Made by a program: the position numbers and the translations under genes | Assembly: GCA_040757835.1 (NCBI GenBank) | Contig: JBFLWJ010000001.1 | Span: forward strand, 332,735-396,734 | From: Actinomycetota bacterium | Lineage (GTDB): Bacteria > Actinomycetota > Geothermincolia > Geothermincolales > RBG-13-55-18 | Length of the DNA stretch: 64,000 nt | Reading direction: 5' to 3' | In this document: piece by piece, positions 57,539 through 64,000 of the stretch | Layout of the letters: each line of letters opens with the position of its first letter | Numbering within the stretch: the stretch's first letter is position 1 | The notes under the pieces: model-generated | The model's database searches: none | Told to the model about the DNA's origin: nothing | What the model saw: the letters and a program-made list of their open reading frames with translations, nothing else

Positions 57539-58501
57539 ATGGAGGACCTTTTCTTTGGCGATGGCTGGCTGACGGACCTGTTGAAGCAGGCACGCGTGCC
57601 TGCCGGCATCAAGGACAGGGTGAGGAAGAAGATCCAGTCCCTGGTGGAACAGAAAAAGGGCACGTGGGAAGCGGACTGGTCCAGCATCGATCGGGCGCTC
57701 TCCGAGGGAGAAGTGGGAAAAGCCCTGGAAGGCGCTATGATCTCTCTGGACGGTACCGTCGAGATCCTGTCCGAAATGCTGGGGGAGGAAAGAGCCGCCC
57801 TTGAAAAACCCTTCAGTCCGTTTATGGTTCGGAGCCGTGAGATCAGGAAGATCCTGCATCCCCCGGAGGACCTCAGGGAACTCATCGAGTCCGACGACGA
57901 CCTTGACGCAGTGATCAGCCTGGAGATGATCAATGACGCCCGGCGTCTGCTGGCCAGCTGGGGGGCCAGGGTGTGGGGGGAAGAGCCCCTGGAGCTGATC
58001 CAGCGCCTGGAACAGGACCTCGAGGACCTGCGCGCGAGCCAGGCGGCGCTGGAGGACACCGAGTACGCAGAGGAAGAGGATATCGAGAGAGAGATAGAGC
58101 TGGCGGACGGTTTCGCGACCATGGCGACGCGGTTCGCCCGGGACCTCCTGGAGCTCCACCTCCTCAACGCCGCCAATCCGGAGGTGGGGATGCGCTTCGT
58201 GCTCCTGTGGGAGACGGTCAAACAGCTCAGGGACGACGGCGATATACCGGCGGCCGCCTTCGAGGCCTTGCAGGTACTGGAAGAGGCCCTGGGGCTGGCG
58301 GGGCTGACAGGGGGCGAGCTCCTGCAGCGGGTCGACCTCCTGTACGATAACTTCGGCGATGCCGAGGAGTTGAGAAGGGCGGCCGACCACCTCGTCTCCG
58401 TGTCGCGCGATGGAGACGGCGTTATCAGCCCCGAGGAGGGGCGTGTCTACATCGAGACCATGGAGTCGGCTCTGGGGGACATGGGCCTGCGGGTAGGCTG
58501 A
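57539..58501 (+). CDS. Acidic helical protein with an EF-hand-like C-terminus
   Basis: I do not recognise the family. The 320 residues are mostly charged helices without signal or membrane segment. A segment at about 160-200 (LIQRLEQDLEDLRASQAAL, then EDTEYAEEEDIEREIELAD) is probably coiled coil. Near the end, SRDGDGVISPEE resembles a calcium-binding EF loop in which the first Asp is Ser. It is followed 28 bp later by the tRNA nucleotidyltransferase fusion, so they likely share a transcript. Ribosome binding site GAGGAGGAAG. Confidence 0.75.
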   Translation: MEDLFFGDGWLTDLLKQARVPAGIKDRVRKKIQSLVEQKKGTWEADWSSIDRALSEGEVGKALEGAMISLDGTVEILSEMLGEERAALEKPFSPFMVRSREIRKILHPPEDLRELIESDDDLDAVISLEMINDARRLLASWGARVWGEEPLELIQRLEQDLEDLRASQAALEDTEYAEEEDIEREIELADGFATMATRFARDLLELHLLNAANPEVGMRFVLLWETVKQLRDDGDIPAAAFEALQVLEEALGLAGLTGGELLQRVDLLYDNFGDAEELRRAADHLVSVSRDGDGVISPEEGRVYIETMESALGDMGLRVG

Positions 58502-58529
58502 TGTAGATGGATGTCGGGGGCCGGCAGCC

Positions 58530-61160
58530 GTGGACGTGATCCTGGGGCACGTGAACGTTGATTTCGATGCCCTGGCGTCCATGGTGGCGGCGAAGAAGCT
58601 CTACCCGGAAGCGGTGATGGTCTTCGCCGGCTCGGTCAACCGCAACGTGCGCGAGTTCATCGCCCTCCACGGCGACGTCATGGACTTCATGGAGCCCAGA
58701 GCCCTGGATACCGAGGCCGTCACCCGGCTCATCGTCGTGGACAACCGTATCGCCGAAAGGCTGGGGGAATTCCGCGACGTGCCGGACCGCCCCGGGGTCG
58801 AGGTCTTCGTGTACGACCACCATCCACCTTCCCCCCAGGACATGGCCGGCGTCAAGGACCACAGCGAGTTGCTGGGAGCCACCACCACCGTGCTCGCAAA
58901 GATCATCCGACACAAGGGCCTGGAGATAACCCCCTTCGAGGCGACCCTGTTCGCGCTGGGTATCCACGAGGACACCGGCTCGCTCACCTTTGCCGGCACC
59001 ACCTACGAGGACGCCGAAACGCTCTCGTACCTCATGCGCCAGGGCGCCAACCTGGGTGTGATCATGCATTTCCTCAGCCCTCCGCTCACGCCGGCCCAAC
59101 ACGAACTGATGAAGAGGCTGCTGGCGGGACTAGAGTTCCGCCGTGAGCGGGGGGTCCTGGTGGCGGTGGCGACGGCGAAGATGGACGAGTATGTCGAGGG
59201 AGCTTCCCTCATCGCCAGCAAGCTGGCGGAGCTGGAGAACCTGGACGTACTCTTTACCCTGTCCGAGATGCACGGCAGGGTGGTGGTGGTCGGTCTCTCC
59301 CGCCTGGACCAGGTGGATGTGGACGGTGTTCTCGGAGGGCTGGGCGGAGGGGGGCACGCCAAGGCGGGCTCCGCGGTGATGAAGGGGTATACGCTGGAAC
59401 GCGCGCAGGCGGAACTGCTCGAGCAACTGAAGGAGAGGGTGAGGCCCCTGGTGACCGCAGGGGAGATCATGAGCGGCCCCGTGAAAACCCTGTCAGAGAA
59501 CATCCCTATCTCCGAGGCCTCACGGCGCATGGAGCGCACCGGACACACCGCGTTCCCGGTGGTTGACGAGGCGGGAAGGCTCACTGGGATCATCTCCCGC
59601 AAGGACCTGGACAAGGCAGGGCACCACGGCCTGGGGCACGCCCCGGTGAAGGGCTTCATGTCACGTAACCTCATCGCGGTGGACGAGAAAGCACCGCTGC
59701 AGGAGATACAGGCCCTGATGACCTCCAACGCCATCGGGCGCGTGCCGGTGGTCAAGGGGGGCAAGGTGATGGGCATCGTCACCCGCAAGGACGTGATCCG
59801 CGCGCTGCACGGACCGGGGTACCTGCGCGGCTTCGCTCCGCCGGGGAAGGCCCCCGGATATTCCCGCGCCGAGGTGCTGGAGCTGATGCAGCGGACGCTG
59901 CCGGGGGAGATGCAGGCGCTGCTGCGCGTCATCTCGCAGACGGCGGAGAGCGGAGACTACCGCGTCTATCTCGTGGGAGGGGTGGTCAGGGACCTGCTGC
60001 TGGGCGTGCCCAACCTGGACCTGGACATCGTGGTGGAGGGGGAGGGGATCGAGTTCGCACGCATGCTCTCCCGCGCCCTGAAGGGGAGGATCAGGAGCCA
60101 CCGCAAGTTCGGGACCGCGGTGGTCATCCTGCCGAACGGGCGCCGTATCGACGTGGCCACCGCGCGCACCGAGTTCTACGAATACCCGGCGGCCCTGCCC
60201 ACGGTGGAGGTCTCCTCCGTGAGGCAGGACCTCTTCCGCCGCGATTTCACCATCAACGCCATGGCCATCGCGCTGACCGGGGAACGCTTCGGGGAGCTGC
60301 TCGACTTCTTCGGGGGCCTGCGCGACCTGGAGCGCCGCCACGTGCGCATCCTTCACAACCTGAGCTTCGTGGAGGACCCGACACGCATCTTCCGGGCCGT
60401 CCGTTTCGAGCAGCGCTATGGTTTCCAGCTCGAGAGCCAGACCGAGATGCTGGCCCGCAGGGCAGTGGAGATGGAGATAGTGGGCAAGCTCACCAACGCC
60501 AGGGTCCGGGACGAGCTCATCGACATCTTCTCCGAGCCTTGTCCACTGCCGCTGGCGGCGGTGGAGAGACTGGAAGACCTGGGGGCGCTGCACACCCTCC
60601 ACCCCGACCTGGCGGTGAGCGATGCCATGCGCAAGCGTTACCGCCGTATGGAGCAGCTGCTTCCCAGGGCCGTAGCCTTGCTCGGGGGGGAGATGAAGAA
60701 ATGGATACCCTCCCTGGCAGCAATGCTCGAGGAGCTGCCTCCGCGCGAGGCGGAGAAGTGGTGCCACCTCATGCGCTTCAGGCGCGAGGACAGCGCGGCC
60801 ATCCTGCAGTGCCTGCAGCGGGTGCCGGGGGCCATGAAGGCCCTGGGCGCGCGGGGGGCGGCCCCCAGCAGGGTGGTGGATTTCCTTGACCCCCTGACAG
60901 ACGAGGCCTTAGCATATCTCTATGTCCTCGCCGGCCCCACCCCGCGGGATAAGGTCACTTCCTATATAAGATCATGGAAGGACATGGAGACGGAGATAGA
61001 CGGCAACGACCTGGCGGAGATGGGGCTGCGTCCTTCCCGGGCCTATGGGGAGATACTGGCCGCGGTGAGGGCCGAGAGGCTGGACGGAAAGGTAAAAGGC
61101 CGCACGGAGGAGCTGGCGCTGGCGCGGCGCCTGGTGAAGGAACGGCGGAAGGGCGGATGA
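58530..61160 (+). CDS. DHH-CBS-tRNA nucleotidyltransferase fusion (CCA or A-adding type)
   Basis: 876 residues in four parts. An N-terminal DHH/DHHA1 phosphoesterase domain (about 1-310) has HVNVDFDALASM, VYDHHPP and GGGGHAKAGSAV. Two CBS domains (about 312-430) begin EIMSGPVKTLSEN and FMSRNLIAVDEKAPLQ. A class II nucleotidyltransferase head (about 475-600) has VGGVVRDLLLGVPNLDLDI with the metal Asp pair, and a helical RNA-binding body follows. This layout is known in A-adding or CCA-adding enzymes of several bacteria; which base it adds cannot be told here. GTG start; ends 4 bp before the site-2 protease gene. Confidence 0.9.
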   Translation: MDVILGHVNVDFDALASMVAAKKLYPEAVMVFAGSVNRNVREFIALHGDVMDFMEPRALDTEAVTRLIVVDNRIAERLGEFRDVPDRPGVEVFVYDHHPPSPQDMAGVKDHSELLGATTTVLAKIIRHKGLEITPFEATLFALGIHEDTGSLTFAGTTYEDAETLSYLMRQGANLGVIMHFLSPPLTPAQHELMKRLLAGLEFRRERGVLVAVATAKMDEYVEGASLIASKLAELENLDVLFTLSEMHGRVVVVGLSRLDQVDVDGVLGGLGGGGHAKAGSAVMKGYTLERAQAELLEQLKERVRPLVTAGEIMSGPVKTLSENIPISEASRRMERTGHTAFPVVDEAGRLTGIISRKDLDKAGHHGLGHAPVKGFMSRNLIAVDEKAPLQEIQALMTSNAIGRVPVVKGGKVMGIVTRKDVIRALHGPGYLRGFAPPGKAPGYSRAEVLELMQRTLPGEMQALLRVISQTAESGDYRVYLVGGVVRDLLLGVPNLDLDIVVEGEGIEFARMLSRALKGRIRSHRKFGTAVVILPNGRRIDVATARTEFYEYPAALPTVEVSSVRQDLFRRDFTINAMAIALTGERFGELLDFFGGLRDLERRHVRILHNLSFVEDPTRIFRAVRFEQRYGFQLESQTEMLARRAVEMEIVGKLTNARVRDELIDIFSEPCPLPLAAVERLEDLGALHTLHPDLAVSDAMRKRYRRMEQLLPRAVALLGGEMKKWIPSLAAMLEELPPREAEKWCHLMRFRREDSAAILQCLQRVPGAMKALGARGAAPSRVVDFLDPLTDEALAYLYVLAGPTPRDKVTSYIRSWKDMETEIDGNDLAEMGLRPSRAYGEILAAVRAERLDGKVKGRTEELALARRLVKERRKGG

Positions 61161-61164
61161 CCTT

Positions 61165-61809
61165 GTGAGCAACTGGGAACAAGCCATTTACATGCTGGTG
61201 GGCCTGATCATCGGGGTCATAGTCCACGAGTACATGCACGGCTACGTGGCCTACCGCATGGGAGATACCACCGCCAAGCGGGCGGGCAGGCTGACCCTTG
61301 ACCCCCTGGCTCACATCGACCCCTTCGGGACCCTGATTCTCCCAGGAGTTCTACTCCTCATGAATATCATGGGTTATGGCGGCTTTATCTTCGGTTACGC
61401 CAAGCCGGTGCCCATCAACCCATTCCTCTTCCGCAAAGCCCGTGCCATCATCTGGGTTTCCCTGGCTGGACCCCTCTCCAATTTTGCGCTTAGCCTGGTG
61501 TTCCTCGGTGCTGCCGGAATCCTTAACAGGGTGAGTGATACAACGACGATGATCAGGGTGATCGACACCCTGATCGTTATCGGCTATATAAACATCGTGC
61601 TCTTCGTGTTCAATCTGATACCAATACCTCCCCTCGATGGCTCTCGTATCGTCGGATACTATCTGCGCGGTAACGCAAAGCGTGCTTATGACTCGATTGA
61701 GCAATATGGTTTCATAATCATCATCGCCTTGTTCTGGCTTTTCGGTTTCTTCCTTTCCGGTCCGGTGAACGCGTTACTGGATGCACTCCTCCGTCTGTTC
61801 GGATTGTGA
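61165..61809 (+). CDS. Site-2 protease family (M50) membrane metalloprotease
   Basis: 214-residue intramembrane protease, short form of the SpoIVFB/S2P group. The zinc motif HEYMH is in the first helix (about 22-26), and NLIPIPPLDGSRI supplies the C-terminal Asp ligand (NxxPxxxxDG). About five hydrophobic segments are seen. No PDZ domain, unlike RseP. The GTG start closely follows the nucleotidyltransferase stop. It lies next to trpS and scpA, as in many Gram-positive genomes. Confidence 0.92.
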   Translation: MSNWEQAIYMLVGLIIGVIVHEYMHGYVAYRMGDTTAKRAGRLTLDPLAHIDPFGTLILPGVLLLMNIMGYGGFIFGYAKPVPINPFLFRKARAIIWVSLAGPLSNFALSLVFLGAAGILNRVSDTTTMIRVIDTLIVIGYINIVLFVFNLIPIPPLDGSRIVGYYLRGNAKRAYDSIEQYGFIIIIALFWLFGFFLSGPVNALLDALLRLFGL

Positions 61810-61821
61810 CGACGGTATGCG

Positions 61822-62364
61822 ATGAACACCTGGCGTAACCTCCCCGGCAAGATCTATGTGACCCTGGCGTCCCTGGACCCGCGGCTGCGCGCGCGCTCGC
61901 GCCGCGCGGCGCGGGGGCTCTCCGGCGGCGAGCGAGCGCTCTTCCTGGCCATGAGCCGTTACGACCTGGCCCACTCCCTGGCCGTAGCCTCCCGGCTGGG
62001 AGACGAAGACATTCTGCGCCGGGCCGGGCTCCTGCACGATACCGGCAAGCTCCGCGGCGAGCTGGGGTTGTTCTCGCGCTGGCTGTACACCGCCCTGGAG
62101 ATATTCTATCCTTCGCGTCTGGTGGCGTTGGCGCAGCGCGTGGAGGGTGAGGTATCGGGAAGCGGGGTCCTTGGGCGCATGCATAGCCTGCCCCGGGGAT
62201 GGCGCAGGGGGCTCTACGTACAGCTCCACCACGCGGAGATCGCCGCGGAGCTTCTGGCGCGCGCCGGGAGTGAGAGGGAGCTGGTAGAGCTGGTGGGGTC
62301 CCACCAGGACGAGCCAAGAGACGCCAGGCAACGGCGGCTGCGCGAGGCCGACGACTTCCTGTGA
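61822..62364 (+). CDS. HD-domain protein
   Basis: 180 residues with a metal-dependent phosphohydrolase (HD) fold: His in SRYDLAHSLAVA, then AGLLHDTGKLRGELG (HD), and later LYVQLHHAEIAAELL and VELVGSHQDEP. The basic N-terminus is Arg-rich. The substrate may be a nucleotide. Twelve bases after the protease gene, so same operon. The C-terminal length is short, so it is probably a single-domain enzyme. Confidence 0.82.
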   Translation: MNTWRNLPGKIYVTLASLDPRLRARSRRAARGLSGGERALFLAMSRYDLAHSLAVASRLGDEDILRRAGLLHDTGKLRGELGLFSRWLYTALEIFYPSRLVALAQRVEGEVSGSGVLGRMHSLPRGWRRGLYVQLHHAEIAAELLARAGSERELVELVGSHQDEPRDARQRRLREADDFL

Positions 62365-62470
62365 CCGCCATGGCGGGATGAGAGGCATATGGCGCAGGCG
62401 TATATAATAATGACATGTGCGGAGAAGACGGCTATTGTATGGCGAGCGGACAGCTGGAGAGGAGAGACAT

Positions 62471-63451
62471 TTGGCGCAGAGGATACTCACCGGATACCGT
62501 CCCACCGGCAAGCTGCACCTGGGCAACCTGCACGGCAACCTCAAGGAGATGATCGAGCTGCAGGAGAAGGCGGAATGCTACTTCTTCATCGCCGACTGGC
62601 ACGCTCTAACCACCGATTACCAGGACCCCTCCCGCATGCGCGAGTACACCGAGGACATGGTCCTGGACTGGCTCGCGGCAGGTATCGACCCCGGCAAGGC
62701 GGCGGTCTACCGCCAATCCGACCTGCCGGAGGTGGCCGAGCTGTCGCTCTACCTGTCCATGATCACGCCCCTGGGATGGCTGGAGAGGGTGCCCTCCTTC
62801 AAGGAGCAGCAGGAACAGCTGCAGGGCAGGGAAATATCAACCCACGGTTTTCTGGGCTACCCGGTGCTGCAGGCCGCGGACATCCTCATGGTCAGGGCGG
62901 ACGGGGTGCCGGTGGGGGAGGACCAGCTCCCCCACCTGGAGCTGACGAGGGAGATCGTGCGCCGCTTCAACCACCTCTACGGAGAGACCTTCAAGGAGCC
63001 GCAGTCACTGCTCTCCCGCAGCCCGCGCATCCCGGGCACCGACGGGCGCAAGATGAGCAAGAGCTACGGCAACTTTATCTCCTTGACCGACTCTCCGGAC
63101 GAGTTGAGGAAGAAGGTCCTCTCCATGATCACGGACCCGGCGCGGCGCACTCGCAAGGACCCGGGCGACCCTGAGAAGTGCAGCGCTTACGCCCTGCACA
63201 AGGTGCACACAATGGACCGCCTGGACGAGGTTGCCAAGAAATGCCGCACCGCGGGTTGGGGTTGCGTGGAGTGCAAGGGTATCCTCGCCGACCGGGTGGT
63301 GGAGTCGCTGCTGCCCTTCCAGGAGAGGCGCCGGGCGCTGGAGGCCAGGCCCGGTTACGCCTGGGAGGTGATGGCTCAAGGCCTGGAGACGGTGAAACCC
63401 CTGGCACGCAGTGTCCTCGGCGAGGTGCGGTCGCGTATCGGCATAGGTTGA
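62471..63451 (+). CDS. trpS: Tryptophanyl-tRNA synthetase
   Basis: Charges tRNA-Trp (326 residues). The HIGH motif reads HLGN in GYRPTGKLHLGNLHGN, and KMSKS is in DGRKMSKSYGNF. ISTHGFLGYPVLQAADIL is the typical central motif. I chose TTG at 62471 (MAQRILTGYRPTG) behind GGAGAGGAGAG; the frame is open from 62417 but without the family start. A TATAAT lies at 62403-62408 without a good -35. Eleven bases separate it from scpA. Confidence 0.95.
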   Translation: MAQRILTGYRPTGKLHLGNLHGNLKEMIELQEKAECYFFIADWHALTTDYQDPSRMREYTEDMVLDWLAAGIDPGKAAVYRQSDLPEVAELSLYLSMITPLGWLERVPSFKEQQEQLQGREISTHGFLGYPVLQAADILMVRADGVPVGEDQLPHLELTREIVRRFNHLYGETFKEPQSLLSRSPRIPGTDGRKMSKSYGNFISLTDSPDELRKKVLSMITDPARRTRKDPGDPEKCSAYALHKVHTMDRLDEVAKKCRTAGWGCVECKGILADRVVESLLPFQERRRALEARPGYAWEVMAQGLETVKPLARSVLGEVRSRIGIG

Positions 63452-63462
63452 GGGGGTAGGAC

Positions 63463-64000
63463 TTGCCCTATCAGGTGAAGCTGGAGATCTTCGAGGGGCC
63501 CTTCGACCTCCTGCTCCATCTCATCGGACGCCGCGAGATAGATATCTATGAGGTCTCCATCGCCGAGATAGCCGACGAGTATATCGCCTATATGGAGGCC
63601 ATGCAGGATCTGGACCTGGAGGTGGCGACGGAGTTCCTGCTCATAGCGGCCACCCTGCTCAAGTTGAAATCGGATTACCTCCTGCCGGAGCCGGAGAAGG
63701 AAGTGGAGGAGCTGGGACCGGCGGAGCTGCGGGAGGAACTGCTGTGGCGGCTGGTGGAATATCAAAAGTTCCGCGACGCCGCCTCGGAACTCGGAAAGAG
63801 GCTGGACCGCGAGGAGAGGTATTACTACCGCGAGGTCGACCTGGAGGAACCTTTCCGTCACGTCATGCCCGATATCCTGCGCGGCATGACCCTGGATAAG
63901 CTGGCACGGGCCGCTCGAGAGATGATGGAGCTGGAGACGGAGCTGGACGTCTCCTACATCGCTCAGATCAAGGTGAACATCGACGATTTCATGGCGCGGG
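63463..64000 (+). CDS. scpA: Segregation and condensation protein A (partial, runs off the window)
   Basis: Kleisin subunit of the SMC-ScpAB condensin, first 179 residues. TTG start at 63463 behind AGGGGGTAGG. The N-terminus reads MPYQVKLEIFEGPFDLLLHL, the signature of ScpA, followed by YEVSIAEIADEYIAYM and FLLIAATLLKLKSDYLLPEP. The gene is cut by the window end, and scpB is expected beyond. The trpS-scpA order fits several Actinobacteria and Firmicutes. Confidence 0.94.
   Translation, partial: MPYQVKLEIFEGPFDLLLHLIGRREIDIYEVSIAEIADEYIAYMEAMQDLDLEVATEFLLIAATLLKLKSDYLLPEPEKEVEELGPAELREELLWRLVEYQKFRDAASELGKRLDREERYYYREVDLEEPFRHVMPDILRGMTLDKLARAAREMMELETELDVSYIAQIKVNIDDFMAR

Overview
The window comes from a high-GC Gram-positive bacterium, most likely a deep-branching member of the Actinomycetota. 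Three things point there: the 23S rRNA carries an extra stem region after about position 8590 of the kind found in helix 54 of Actinobacteria; many genes start with TTG or GTG behind GGAGG-type ribosome binding sites; and the order tyrS, rrn operon, TPR-HAD pair, (dxs) tlyA-nadK-recN, pyrG-nudix-xerD, scpA parallels the mycobacterial tyrS-to-scpAB region. The exact lineage cannot be fixed without a 16S comparison. Names below rest on motifs and family memory, not on searches.

Layout. 1-2593: a PASTA-type penicillin-binding protein on the minus strand, with inverted repeats at its 3' end. 2862-4097: tyrS. 4098-11290: a complete 16S-23S-5S operon. It has a promoter-terminator-promoter leader, a membrane-protein gene inside the 16S-23S spacer, a probable separate promoter for 23S-5S, and RNase III-type stems around each large rRNA. 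The 23S gene is interrupted by two group I introns at the sites known as L1923 and L1931, leaving an exon of only 8 nt between them; the first intron encodes a LAGLIDADG endonuclease. 11293-24000: accessory metabolism and regulators, including a TPR protein, an enoyl-CoA hydratase, an FmdB zinc ribbon, a B12 radical SAM enzyme, a MerR regulator, a DUF1015 protein, a MerR-TetR fusion regulator with a probable leaderless mRNA, and a four-gene FAD/Fe-S amine or amino-acid dehydrogenase. 24014-39739: a second B12 radical SAM protein, zinc-ribbon membrane protein, TPR, HAD phosphatase, methyltransferase, rhomboid, an HPrK/PEPCK-like P-loop protein, a murein hydrolase, an ABC exporter, a degenerate ferredoxin, PaaK-ACT, YjbQ and an M28-like membrane protein.

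40006-57208: largely core genes in tight operons: xseB-dxs-tlyA-nadK-recN; a Fur-family regulator with a near-perfect Fur box heading a ZnuABC metal importer; a HAMP-only membrane sensor followed by a 69-bp duplication; pyrG behind a transcription attenuator; a peptidase, Nudix hydrolase, alanine dehydrogenase, XerD and a SPASM radical SAM protein. 57539-64000: a coiled-coil protein, a DHH-CBS-tRNA nucleotidyltransferase fusion, a site-2 protease, an HD protein, trpS and the start of scpA, which runs off the window.

No tRNA gene, CRISPR array, insertion sequence or prophage was seen. The most unusual part is the rRNA operon: tandem introns in the helix 69 region of 23S, and a protein gene plus promoter in the spacer.
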